Part shown: positions 35,303 to 44,102 of the stretch, one piece after another
How positions within the stretch are numbered: the first letter of the stretch is position 1
How the letters are laid out: each line of letters opens with the position of its first letter
Assembly (NCBI RefSeq): GCF_013266735.1
Contig: NZ_JABSNU010000001.1
Location: forward strand, 434,001-498,000
DNA length: 64,000 nucleotides
Direction: 5' to 3'
Origin: Pedobacter foliorum
Lineage (GTDB): Bacteria > Bacteroidota > Bacteroidia > Sphingobacteriales > Sphingobacteriaceae
The notes under the pieces: generated by a model
Database searches by the model: none
What the model was told of the DNA's origin: nothing
What the model saw: only the letters and a program-made list of their open reading frames with translations
Program-made: the position numbers and the translations under genes

Positions 35303-36424
35303 ATGAACCGTTATTTCCTCTTTTTTTTATTTTTTTTCTCCGTTTTTATTGCCTGTAAAAAGATTGACAAGTCTGAACCTATAGTGCCACCAACTGTTAC
35401 CCCTCCAGTTATTGTGAAGCCTCAGGTGAGCGCCAAAGCTTTTAAAATTGATTCGATAAGATCGGCTGTTCGTAAAAACCCAGGTTATACCGTGGTATCT
35501 GATAGTATTTGGGCAGATAGTGCAGGTATCTCTTTTAAGGTGCAGGTGGCGGAAGATTTTACCGATGCCGCGTTATCTTTTCAGGGAGCGGTAAACAGCT
35601 CGGTATTTCCAGGAGCCCTGCTTCAGGGTGGCAGTATCAGGAACATGCTTTATCAGCCCTTTGTGCCCAATGGCTATAAACAGCATCCGCTGGTCATTTA
35701 CAGTACCTCACCGAGTTTCGATCCATTTTCGACAACGCTCATCCCTTCGTTGAAGGGCACAACTGATTTTATTAAAAATGCCTTAAATACTGATGGAAAA
35801 CAAATAGAGAGCGTCAGCTATAGCAATGGTACGGAATTCAGCAACTATAGTGAGATTTCTATGGCGACCAGGAAGAATTGGGATTTTTCGGCTTTGGTAA
35901 TCAAGCAGCCTGGAGATCATGGCCACATCAAAAAGAAAACAGGTTTCTATGTCAATTATGAACTGTCGCTCTTCAATGTCACGGTTGACTTTCCGGCCAG
36001 TGACTTTAGGATTTTTGAAGCCAATATTGATCCAGCAACGGTATCCGGTGATCCGCTATATGTCAATCATGTAACCTATGGCCGTACTGCCATCCTAGCC
36101 ATCGAATCGGATGCTTCTTTCCAGCAAATTAAGTCAGCTTTTCAGAACGCGCAAAATGGCCAGGAGCGCGCTGAAGATAAAGATTTACTCCAAAAATCGG
36201 TCATTACGGTTTACATGCAGGGCTTTAAGGCAGGGGAGGTTGATAAAATTCAAGTTGCCAATGGTTATAATCGGGTTCAATTGTTTACCAAGGCTTTAGC
36301 TGCATCTGGAAGCTATTCCAACACAGATTACGGTGTTCCGGTTAATTTTTATGTGAGTAAAATTACTGACATCAGTAGTGAAAAATTCAGGTCTACTTAT
36401 CACCTGGATTTTCATATAAAATGA
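35303..36424 (+). CDS. Cholesterol-dependent-cytolysin-like (CDCL) lipoprotein without domain 4
   Basis: The ATG at 35303 gives 373 residues with a lipoprotein signal (FFLFFFSVFIACKK). The body aligns by eye with the pore-forming core of thiol-activated cytolysins: VFPGALLQGGSI, a segment around residues 180-210 with FSNYSEISMAT, the NVTVDFPAS strand, and the hallmark NHVTYGRTAILAIESDASFQQIKSAF. It ends STYHLDFHIK, where classical cytolysins continue into the cholesterol-binding domain 4 with its undecapeptide; that domain is absent. Bacteroidota CDC-like proteins include such short forms that need a longer partner. No partner is visible here. It may attack neighbouring cells or eukaryotes. 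Confidence 0.75.
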   Translation: MNRYFLFFLFFFSVFIACKKIDKSEPIVPPTVTPPVIVKPQVSAKAFKIDSIRSAVRKNPGYTVVSDSIWADSAGISFKVQVAEDFTDAALSFQGAVNSSVFPGALLQGGSIRNMLYQPFVPNGYKQHPLVIYSTSPSFDPFSTTLIPSLKGTTDFIKNALNTDGKQIESVSYSNGTEFSNYSEISMATRKNWDFSALVIKQPGDHGHIKKKTGFYVNYELSLFNVTVDFPASDFRIFEANIDPATVSGDPLYVNHVTYGRTAILAIESDASFQQIKSAFQNAQNGQERAEDKDLLQKSVITVYMQGFKAGEVDKIQVANGYNRVQLFTKALAASGSYSNTDYGVPVNFYVSKITDISSEKFRSTYHLDFHIK

Positions 36425-36651
36425 CATTAAAAATCCATTTTCCGGGATCAGACAAAAGATCACTAATGAAATACTAAAGAGCCAGGGTCCGTGAAAGAGT
36501 GACCATATATGGAATAATCTCCAGTTTAAGCTACCGCGCTATAAACCTATTGTTCGTTACCATTCGGCAAGCTATGTAAATAATTGACCAGAAAATCATG
36601 TTTGTTGTTCAATTTGAAATGGTAGATTTACGCTGATAACACCTATTAACT

Positions 36652-37050
36652 ATGAGCAATAGCGGGGACTTAGTTCTTCTTCAGGAAGGCCTGGGAAATT
36701 TTAAGAGTTTGATCTCTGACTTGCCGTACACATCAATTGATGATATCGATGGATTCTTTGACCTCAGCCGGAAGTCAATGAGCACCCTTCTAGATCAGGC
36801 GTATGTATATATTCATCAAGATGAGGTAGGAGCTGAGGTGAGGAGGGCTATTGCATTGAGAAATGTAGAGGAACTATTTAATGAAAGCAGCAGGCTCGCA
36901 GAGGTATTCGAGATGCGAATCGAATTAGATGAGGAGCTGAACATAGAAAATCAACAGCGCAGTATTTTAGCTTGCCTGCTTATGGACAAAACCGATCGAA
37001 TTATGAAAGGTATCAGAACAGCTAAGCCTAGCTGTTTTAAAAAGAAGTAA
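36652..37050 (+). CDS. Cytoplasmic protein of unknown function
   Basis: A 132-residue, mostly helical, acidic protein with no signal peptide and a basic end (CFKKK). I do not recognise it. A plausible promoter lies upstream: TTTG at 36601-36604 and TAGATTTA at 36623-36630, 18 bases apart. It stands alone between the cytolysin-like gene and the AraC/aldo-keto reductase pair. Confidence 0.55.
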   Translation: MSNSGDLVLLQEGLGNFKSLISDLPYTSIDDIDGFFDLSRKSMSTLLDQAYVYIHQDEVGAEVRRAIALRNVEELFNESSRLAEVFEMRIELDEELNIENQQRSILACLLMDKTDRIMKGIRTAKPSCFKKK

Positions 37051-37251
37051 TGTAAGTCGCAATGGCGACCTATGCAAAATACATTCGAAGCAACCCAAAC
37101 GCTCAGTTTTTCGTTTCCAGGTAAAGTGCTTATCTTAAGAAATCAAGACCCTAACCAATACTCAACAAAGGCTCGCTAAATTTGTAGTATACACAATAAA
37201 ATAATTGGTCAGCCGCAAAGGTCATCAGATCACAATCGCCAGGTAACATGA

Positions 37252-38058
37252 TCAAATCAGTGACGGTGCTTTACCGAATTTTTGTTTAAACGAACGTGAA
37301 AAATGGGGCAGACTTTCGAAGCCGAGATCTAAATAAATGGCCGATGGCTTTTGATGTTTCTGCTCGATCAAGTGCTTTGCAGCTTTAAGGCGTTTATCTA
37401 ACAACCATTGACGGGGAGGTATGCCAAACGTTTTTGCAAAATCGCGTTTAAAGCCTGCCAGGCTCCGTCCGGTGAGCCGAGCAAATCTTTCAACCGGGAC
37501 GTTAAAATGAAAATTGGCCATCATAAACCGCTCCAGATCAATCTTATGAGGTTCTGCAAAATCGAATAAATATGACCTCAATTTGGGCAGGCTATGTAAT
37601 AACAGTTTAACACCCTCTTTTACTTTGAGGACACCCATATCTTCTGTAAGCGTCCCTGCTATGGCGTGCGCATAAGGAATAATGGATTGAAAATAGCCAA
37701 GAAGAAATGGATCGGGCGGAACGGGTACGTTAGATGGACCAAGATATTTAGGACCGGTGTCGATCTGTTCTTCCAGTGCTATTTTACGCAACAGATCATC
37801 CTGAAGACAGATCACGATGCTCTCATAACCCTGACCGGGAGGCGGTGTTTTAGTCAGCGTACCCAGCTGATTTTTACCTACCAGCAACATTTCGCCTGCT
37901 TTGAGCTCCAGGCGCTGGTCAGCCGTTTCTAAATGAAGTTGCCCGGAAACCATCAATACCAGCGTATGATGGTTCCAGAAGCATACTTTCTCTTTCCGTT
38001 CTGCAGAGAGATAGGAATAGAAAATCATACCGGGAAGTATTTCAGTTGGGTTGGTCAT
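37252..38058 (-). CDS. AraC-family transcriptional regulator
   Basis: A 268-residue regulator. Residues 1-100 form a cupin sensing domain (CFWNHHTLVLMVSGQLHLE, LKAGEMLLVGKNQ), and the C-terminal AraC domain has VERFARLTGRSLAGFKRDFAK and SAIYLDLGFESLPHFSRSFKQKFG. Its first codon directly abuts the stop of the aldo/keto reductase gene, so the two are one transcript and this protein probably regulates the reductase. The same oxidoreductase-then-AraC layout occurs at 9-10.8 kb. Confidence 0.9.
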   Translation of the reverse strand: MTNPTEILPGMIFYSYLSAERKEKVCFWNHHTLVLMVSGQLHLETADQRLELKAGEMLLVGKNQLGTLTKTPPPGQGYESIVICLQDDLLRKIALEEQIDTGPKYLGPSNVPVPPDPFLLGYFQSIIPYAHAIAGTLTEDMGVLKVKEGVKLLLHSLPKLRSYLFDFAEPHKIDLERFMMANFHFNVPVERFARLTGRSLAGFKRDFAKTFGIPPRQWLLDKRLKAAKHLIEQKHQKPSAIYLDLGFESLPHFSRSFKQKFGKAPSLI

Positions 38059-39030
38059 TTATCTTTGTAAATAAGTGCCGCCTAAAATGGCGCCCGGTGC
38101 AAAAGTAGTATTTAATAATTCCATTTCAGCGGTCGTAAATTCAATGCTCATGGCAGCGATATTTTCCGGCAACCTTGAACGGCGGCTCATGCTCACCAAT
38201 GGCATAATATGGTCACCTTGCGCATTTACCCAGGCGATGGCAATTTGTGTAGGCGTAAGCTGTTTCTCTTTAGCTAAGGCTTTCAACACTTCCACTTTTT
38301 CCAGGTTTTTGACCAGGTTATCGCCCTGAAAGCGCGAGAAGTGCAGGTGATGGTCATCGTCCGCAAGCGGCGCTTTCATGTCACCAGTCAACAGACCTTC
38401 GGCAGTGTTGGCAAAAGCAGCTACTGCAATACCCATTTCTTTGGCTGCGGGCAACAATTCGCTTTCTATTTGTCGGTCTGCCAGTGAATAGCCAATTTCC
38501 AGTGCACTTATCGGATGAATCCGGTTTGCCTCACGCAGTTGATCAGCCGTAATCTCCGAAACACCAATGTAGCGCACTTTACCTTCTTTGATCAGATCGG
38601 CTACGGTACCTATAATATCTTCCACAGGTACGCTGCCGTCCATCCGGCAAGGCTGATACAGGTCTATTGTGTCAATCCCTAGGCGGGTAAGTGAATAATT
38701 GATGAAATTCTTAATAGCCACAGGGCGAAGATCCAGGCCCAGCCACTGGCCATTATGAAAAAAAGCACCAAATTTGACGCTGATGAAGGCATCATCCCTA
38801 CGGCCTTTAATGGCTTTCCCGACTAACAGTTCATTGTGCCCTGCACCATAAAAGTCACCGGTATTTAAAAAATTGATGCCCCTGTCAAGAGCAGCCTGTA
38901 TGGTAGCTATGCTTTCGGTTTCATCTGGTTTTGGGCTTCCCCATACGGAAGACATGCGCATACAGCCCAAACCAAGTTTGGACACGAGGGGGCCATTTTG
39001 GCCCAATTGTATTTTTTTGATCGTTGTCAT
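38059..39030 (-). CDS. Aldo/keto reductase
   Basis: A 323-residue TIM-barrel oxidoreductase. Catalytic residues Asp/Tyr are in LNTGDFYG, Lys in FISVKFG, and the fourth position, usually His, reads Cys in LYQPCRMDGSVPVED, a change known in some AKR subgroups as Ala or Cys. The cofactor region with SRRSRLPENI near the C-terminus fits NADPH. The substrate is unknown. It leads an operon with an AraC regulator. Confidence 0.9.
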   Translation of the reverse strand: MTTIKKIQLGQNGPLVSKLGLGCMRMSSVWGSPKPDETESIATIQAALDRGINFLNTGDFYGAGHNELLVGKAIKGRRDDAFISVKFGAFFHNGQWLGLDLRPVAIKNFINYSLTRLGIDTIDLYQPCRMDGSVPVEDIIGTVADLIKEGKVRYIGVSEITADQLREANRIHPISALEIGYSLADRQIESELLPAAKEMGIAVAAFANTAEGLLTGDMKAPLADDDHHLHFSRFQGDNLVKNLEKVEVLKALAKEKQLTPTQIAIAWVNAQGDHIMPLVSMSRRSRLPENIAAMSIEFTTAEMELLNTTFAPGAILGGTYLQR

Positions 39031-39190
39031 GATACAAAGATCAGCCTTCGATCAGGATTCAGCTTATCTATATGGCTCAAATTAATTATCCTGGTAGCTC
39101 ATGATGACATTAAAGATCAATAAATGCCACTTTTTAACAATAAAACCCAAAAAATAGCTTCCTATCATAAAACAAGAAACCATTATTGTA

Positions 39191-39221
39191 TTTGATGGGA
39201 AAAACTATTGAGTTATCTTAG
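39191..39221 (+). promoter_or_regulatory. Promoter of the S41 peptidase gene
   Basis: TTTG (39191-39194), a 19-base spacer and TATCTTAG (39214-39221) match the Bacteroidota TTTG-N19-TAnnTTTG promoter with one mismatch, 33 bases before the start codon. Confidence 0.6.
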
Positions 39222-39254
39222 GGACTTAGTCTACTCAATTTAAGTGTTTTATCT

Positions 39255-40706
39255 ATGTTCAAATTTGTACTTCTTTGCCTATGTATCTTGACTGGGTTTT
39301 TAGGATACGGCCAGATGAAAAATACAGGCTTTGAATCTAGAAATACCGCATATCCTGATTCACTTCCCGGTTGGTACTTTAAAGCAAAACCTGGATTTAA
39401 AGTCAGTCTAGATGATAAGGACAAATTTGAAGGTAATTTTTCATTAAAGGTATCTGGTGATAAAGTTGATGCCGGGCAGTTTCAATCTTTTTCGCAGGAG
39501 ATCAATGTAAATGGAAGCAGCGTACAGAAGAAATCAGTCTCTTGTTATATCAAAACGACTGATGTGATGACAAAAATTGGTGTATGGTGCCAGGTGTGGG
39601 ATGAGAAAGATAAAGTGATAGGGTTTGAAAGTTTTGACACGCAGCATATCGTGATTCAGGGGACAACTGACTGGAAAAAATATACATTAAGCATAACCGC
39701 ACTTGAAGGGGCAAAAAAAATAGTTGTGGCTGGCTTCCTTATGGGTAATGGATTGGCCTGGTTCGATGATTTTCAGGTGGAAGAGCTGCAGACCATGAGC
39801 ATACCGCCTTCTGCAGCGGTGCTAAAGTATATCAATGATTTCAATGGATTTATTAAGAAAAATTCCATCTACAAAGACTCATTGGATTGGAAAAAAATCA
39901 GTAGAGATATTGCGGCACTTTCGAACGGACTTCAAACGATAAGTGATACCCGCGTGCTGACGGACTACATGATCAGAGAACTGAGAAAGGCAGGGGATAA
40001 CCACTCCTTTATTCAGAACAAAACACAAACTCAAACCAGTGCTACAGGGGCAAGTCCGGAAAAACCGATGTCAAAATTACTGGAAAACGGCATTGGTTAT
40101 ATTATGGTACCAGGCTTTTCATCAGCTCATTATCCATCGATTTTAGATTTTTCGACAACGATCCAAAGTCAAATCAAAAAACTTGATGAAGAAAACGATA
40201 TCAAGGGATGGATTGTAGATTTAAGAACAAATACAGGAGGGAATATGCATCCTATGATTGCTGGCCTGGGCCCACTGCTCAGAGAAGGCGATTTAGGTTA
40301 TTTTATCAAGGAAGACGGAAAACGGCAGCGGTGGTATTACGAGCAGGGCAGAGAGGGGATAGAGAAAGGTACAAATGTTAGAGTAAACCCCTGTTACAAA
40401 TTAAAAAACAACAAAAATAGGATAGCGGTTTTGATTGGTAACAGCACCTGCAGTAGCGGGGAGATGGTGGCCATTTCTTTTATCGGGGCACATAATACCA
40501 GGTTGTTTGGCGAACCAAGTGGCGGATATGTGACTTCAAACTCGATCTTCTGGCTTGCTGATGGCGCAACTTTGTTGCTTGCTACTGGATTTGTGAGCGA
40601 TACCAATAAAAAAATATACTCAAAAAAAATCATTCCTGATGTTATGGTAAAGTCAGACTCTGATACAGATTTGGTACTCAAGGCGGCAGAAGAATGGCTC
40701 CACTGA
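39255..40706 (+). CDS. S41-family C-terminal processing peptidase-like protein
   Basis: A 483-residue exported protein (signal peptide to about Gly19). Residues 20-180 are a carbohydrate-binding-like beta domain (GFESRNTAYPDSLPGWYF...WFDDFQVEEL). The C-terminal part is an S41 fold with WIVDLRTNTGGNMHPM and the nucleophile serine in NSTCSSGEMVAIS, followed by the GEPSGGY segment. Similar 'peptidase S41' proteins with an N-terminal sandwich are common in Sphingobacteriaceae. The Ser/Lys dyad is not fully traceable by eye. A good promoter precedes it; a hairpin (40731-40752) follows. Confidence 0.82.
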   Translation: MFKFVLLCLCILTGFLGYGQMKNTGFESRNTAYPDSLPGWYFKAKPGFKVSLDDKDKFEGNFSLKVSGDKVDAGQFQSFSQEINVNGSSVQKKSVSCYIKTTDVMTKIGVWCQVWDEKDKVIGFESFDTQHIVIQGTTDWKKYTLSITALEGAKKIVVAGFLMGNGLAWFDDFQVEELQTMSIPPSAAVLKYINDFNGFIKKNSIYKDSLDWKKISRDIAALSNGLQTISDTRVLTDYMIRELRKAGDNHSFIQNKTQTQTSATGASPEKPMSKLLENGIGYIMVPGFSSAHYPSILDFSTTIQSQIKKLDEENDIKGWIVDLRTNTGGNMHPMIAGLGPLLREGDLGYFIKEDGKRQRWYYEQGREGIEKGTNVRVNPCYKLKNNKNRIAVLIGNSTCSSGEMVAISFIGAHNTRLFGEPSGGYVTSNSIFWLADGATLLLATGFVSDTNKKIYSKKIIPDVMVKSDSDTDLVLKAAEEWLH

Positions 40707-40730
40707 TCAGCTAACAGGCATCTGGTTAAA

Positions 40731-40752
40731 CAATCCCTCTCCCAAAGGATTG
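40731..40752 (+). terminator. Possible terminator of the S41 peptidase gene
   Basis: CAATCC (40731-40736) pairs with GGATTG (40747-40752), followed by a G/T-rich run ending in TTATTTCTTC, 25 bases after the stop codon. The stem is short. Confidence 0.35.
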
Positions 40753-41011
40753 GGGTTATTTCTTCAACGCTGGAATTGCCTATCGAAGTTGATACCCTTA
40801 AATAACCCGTGATCTATGAGCATTAAATCAGCTCCAGCTTTGTAGCATTTGCAATTGGCATAGCTGTGTTCCTTACCAGGAATTTTTCCAAAAGGCGCTT
40901 ATGATGGGTATTTGTGGTTAGGATAGGCACGAAAAGTTTTTCTGCATCAGTCATCACTATATTATTGACAGATGTTTCTTTCGAGGTAAACAAGCAGATT
41001 GGCAATAGGAC

Positions 41012-41290
41012 AATTATCATTTTGAAATAAAGGAGAACGATTCGATTTATTTGTATGTCACGCATAAAAATGAACCTATAAAAACCTTCACTGGATCTAT
41101 CAGAACAGTAAAGAACTACCGCTCAGAACAACTAGCCATAAATATGAAATTACCCACACACCACATCATGGATGGCGATCCAACAATTTACAGAGATACC
41201 TGGAGCTTTTACCTTGTGTTTAACTCCCCTAAATTTGGTAATATGTTTTTCAAAAAGGGAGCATGGGAGCCGCTGGACAATCTGGATTAA
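41012..41290 (+). pseudogene. Fragment of an exported protein, unrecognised
   Basis: Reading from 41012, the frame gives about 92 residues including YLYVTHKNEPIKTF and DTWSFYLVFNSPKFG, which look like real protein, but no ATG precedes the homologous-looking part. A different frame just upstream (TDVSFEVNKQIGN) reads like its missing beginning, so a frameshift near 41005 is likely. I do not recognise the family. Confidence 0.35.
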
Positions 41291-41380
41291 AAATAACAAG
41301 GTTTGATATTCAAGGGTGTTTCCAGAAAAATAATAAGCATTATTGTATGCTTTCTCTAGCGGGAAGCAAAAAAGGACAGC

Positions 41381-41905
41381 ATGGAAAAAAAAGAGATAGC
41401 GTCGGCAGCGGATTTTCATCAGGATTGGCATTTCACTAAGAAAAACCTCTACGATAAATGCGGTTTTGAACTTAGGGAATTAAAGCTAGAAGAGGGAAAG
41501 GCCTACGGGGCCTGTTGCTTTAAGCTGGATGGAAAGACGATTTTGTTCAGGGTTGCTAAATTGACCCCTAAGAAAACTGGGCAGTTTGTCGCCATTTGGA
41601 AAAGGAATGAGCAGGGAATTACACAGCCATTTGAAGATACAGATGAGATAGACTTTATGGTCATCAGTATCCGAGATGCTGATAATTTTGGTCAGTTTAT
41701 TTTTCCAGAAACTGCGCTTCTTAAGCATGGGATCATTTCAAACGGTCAGCGGGAGGGAAAGCGAGGCATTCGGGTTTATCCACCCTGGGATAAAGTCAGC
41801 AACAAGCAGGCAGAGACGACACAAAGCTGGCAGGCTGAATATTTTCTCAATATCGGGACAGCTCATGCAGGGGTTCTTGATTTGCTGTGTAAGAAGTTGG
41901 TGTAA
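41381..41905 (+). CDS. MepB-family protein
   Basis: A 174-residue cytoplasmic protein that matches the MepB family: the start YDKCGFELRELKLEEGKAYGACCF, the GQFVAIWKRN block, and FIFPETALLKHGIISN with KRGIRVYPPWD. MepB is encoded in the staphylococcal mepRAB operon beside a multidrug efflux pump, but its biochemical role is not established. Here no pump is adjacent. Single gene. Confidence 0.85.
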   Translation: MEKKEIASAADFHQDWHFTKKNLYDKCGFELRELKLEEGKAYGACCFKLDGKTILFRVAKLTPKKTGQFVAIWKRNEQGITQPFEDTDEIDFMVISIRDADNFGQFIFPETALLKHGIISNGQREGKRGIRVYPPWDKVSNKQAETTQSWQAEYFLNIGTAHAGVLDLLCKKLV

Positions 41906-41944
41906 ACTATACTTAAAACTCGTGGCGATTATTTGCGGTGTTTA

Positions 41945-41975
41945 TTTGGATTATGTAGAACATTTCATATCTTTG
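41945..41975 (+). promoter_or_regulatory. Near-ideal Bacteroidota promoter without a downstream gene
   Basis: TTTG (41945-41948), exactly 19 bases, then TATCTTTG (41968-41975). This is a full match to the Bacteroidota vegetative promoter. No open reading frame follows; a short stem-loop with a pyrimidine tract lies about 25 bases downstream. Confidence 0.7.
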
Positions 41976-41981
41976 TAGTGA

Positions 41982-42035
41982 GAGCGTTAATTTAAGGGGT
42001 AGATCGAAAGGTCTATCTCTTTCTTTTTATACCCC
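41982..42035 (+). ncRNA. Candidate small RNA or leader downstream of an ideal promoter
   Basis: From the predicted start near 41982, the transcript would meet a GAAA-tetraloop hairpin (42000-42015, six pairs) followed by TCTCTTTCTTTTT. An alternative outer stem GGGGTA (41996-42001) with TACCCC (42030-42035) is also possible. This gives an RNA of only about 50 bases. It shares the start TTTGTAGTG with the RNA beside the AbiF fragment, but the bodies differ. No gene follows in the next 290 bases on this strand. Confidence 0.4.
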
Positions 42036-42332
42036 TCAAGCCAGAGGGGAGCAATGGGGAACGCTGGATTTGCTATTGCAGATGACAGATATTCATTCCC
42101 AAACTCGTTCCAGCCAGAAAACCTTCCTGATAGTAGGTCTGAAATGCCCTGAAAAAGGCAATATTCAGGGAGCAGGATTTGCGTTAGGATTTAAAGCGCC
42201 CTGCAAAAGACCTTAGAAAGCAAGATGAGTTTTAAAAAAGCAATTGTGATCGCAGACCCTAGGCTGCTAGGTAGAACTACACCAATAGAAAATTATTGTC
42301 TCACAGCAACAACTGCGAGACAACAAAATATG
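42036..42332. other. Intergenic stretch without recognisable content
   Basis: No coding frame, repeat or RNA is apparent between the small RNA candidate and the end of the fucosidase gene. Confidence 0.4.
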
Positions 42333-43685
42333 TTATTTCAAACTCAACTCAATGACCGGAATTTGAAAATCAGGTTTTTTAGTTGGTAATTTCAAGACCA
42401 GACTACCGGAAGTCGATTTGTCTTTATCAGTTAAGAGCTCTGAATTGTCATGTAGAAACTGCGCATAAATGACATCATCACCATATCCATCCAGCACTAT
42501 TTTGCCATCTTTAGGATACTCAAAAAGATGAACGTACAGTTTTTTGCCAGTTTTGTTGTAGGTAAGCTGGGTTCCCGGGGCAGCTTTATATTTATCCGGA
42601 GCAAACGTGCATCCGTAAATTGAACTGGAATTGGCATGCATCCAAAGCCCAAGGCTATCCAGTGCAGTATTTGCCCTGTTGTCAAATTCTCCCCTGGCAG
42701 TCGGCCCAACGTTTAACAGTAAATTACCGCCATTGGCTACTGAGGTAATCAATAAACTCAGCAATTGTTTATTCGTTTTCCAGGTATTTTCATCCCTGTA
42801 ATAACCCCAGGAGCCTGAAAAAGTCTGACATGTCTCCCAGGTTTTGCCTTTAAATTTAGCTAAAGCTTCGGTACTCACCTGTTCTGGCGTTTCAAAATCT
42901 GCACCATCACTATACTCATCTAAATCAAGTCTGTTATCTACAATGATACCGGGCTGTAGTTTTCTGATTTGCTTTAACAGCTCAACAGATGCCCAGTCTT
43001 CTTTTCCTTTACCATGCTTACCCGGATATGAAAAGTCAAGCCAGAGCACATCAATTTTTCCATACTTAGTTAAGATCTCGTTGACCTGATTGCTTAGGTA
43101 TTTACGGTAATTGGCCATATTTCTACCTTTATTCAAGGCTAAATATTGATTTTCGTCATTGTTTGCAGGTTTTAAAGGATGGTAGTCATCGACCGTGAAA
43201 TCCGGGTGATGCCAATCTATTAGAGAGTAATAAAAACCAATTTTTAAGCCTTCAGCTCTAAAAGCATCGACAAATTCTTTTACTAAATCTCTTTTAGCCA
43301 AAGTATTGGTCGCCTTGTAATCGGTAAACTTACTGTCAAACAACGTAAACCCTTCGTGATGTTTAGTGGTGAGTACAACGTATTTCATTCCTGCGGCTTT
43401 CGCTTTTTTTGCCCATAGTTTAGGCTGAAAATGATCAGGATTAAATTGATTGAAATATTTCTGGTAACCTTCGTTGGTAATGTGTTCATTACTTTTTACC
43501 CATTCGTGGCGAGCAGGCAAAGCATACAATCCCCAATGGATAAACATCCCAAATCTGGCATCTTTCCACCATTCCATTCTTTTGGCTTTTTGCTCATCGG
43601 TTTCATTGCCAATTTTCTTTTGAGCCTGTACGGCTGAGGTGGCTAGCAGGATTAGCATCAAGCCCCACAATAGTTTTTTGTTCAT
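42333..43685 (-). CDS. GH29 alpha-L-fucosidase, exported
   Basis: A 450-residue enzyme with a signal peptide (SAVQAQ). Family motifs are RFGMFIHWGLYALPARHEW, YVVLTTKHHEGF, YYSLIDWHHPDF and the nucleophile Asp in KIDVLWLDFSYPG; a beta domain follows. It removes terminal alpha-L-fucose with retention of configuration, probably in the periplasm. It is divergent from a second GH29 gene 417 bases away. On the minus strand a TAAATTTG element (43718-43725) lies 33 bases upstream of the start and may be its promoter. Confidence 0.93.
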   Translation of the reverse strand: MNKKLLWGLMLILLATSAVQAQKKIGNETDEQKAKRMEWWKDARFGMFIHWGLYALPARHEWVKSNEHITNEGYQKYFNQFNPDHFQPKLWAKKAKAAGMKYVVLTTKHHEGFTLFDSKFTDYKATNTLAKRDLVKEFVDAFRAEGLKIGFYYSLIDWHHPDFTVDDYHPLKPANNDENQYLALNKGRNMANYRKYLSNQVNEILTKYGKIDVLWLDFSYPGKHGKGKEDWASVELLKQIRKLQPGIIVDNRLDLDEYSDGADFETPEQVSTEALAKFKGKTWETCQTFSGSWGYYRDENTWKTNKQLLSLLITSVANGGNLLLNVGPTARGEFDNRANTALDSLGLWMHANSSSIYGCTFAPDKYKAAPGTQLTYNKTGKKLYVHLFEYPKDGKIVLDGYGDDVIYAQFLHDNSELLTDKDKSTSGSLVLKLPTKKPDFQIPVIELSLK

Positions 43686-44102
43686 GTTTTATTTGGTTTG
43701 TTCAGTTATGTGATTAACAAATTTAGAAGATAAACAGCAGCAGAAATAAATCATATTGGCAATCAATTAAGTTTTTTTGGATCAAAAAATCTTTCCGTTC
43801 ATTAATGCTTACCTCAAAGATAGGCCTGGGGAAGAACCATATCGTCTTCGTCTTGAATTTATTTGTCGTTTGGGCTTTCCGTCTATAGCCTGATATTAAA
43901 AAATAGTTTAGCCGATTTTCTTAGGTTTAAGAATTTTGATCAGCAGCATTGGATCAAAGACAGCACCTGCTTCATTTATGAATCGTTTAATCCAGCTTTA
44001 TAACCCAATACTCTATTTCTTTTTTCGGTTAATGGTGATAACTTCAACTCCCTGGATGGATTAGATTATTCCAGGAATTAACTTAAATACAAGGGAGCAT
44101 AA
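43686..44102. other. Divergent intergenic region between two fucosidase genes
   Basis: No small gene or strong repeat is visible. The left edge holds the -7-like element of the leftward fucosidase (43718-43725). The right edge has no clear promoter before 44103. Confidence 0.4.

Noticed and set aside
40823..41065. 80-residue minus-strand frame
   Set aside because: No family resemblance, and it lies antisense to the more protein-like plus-strand fragment; probably chance.
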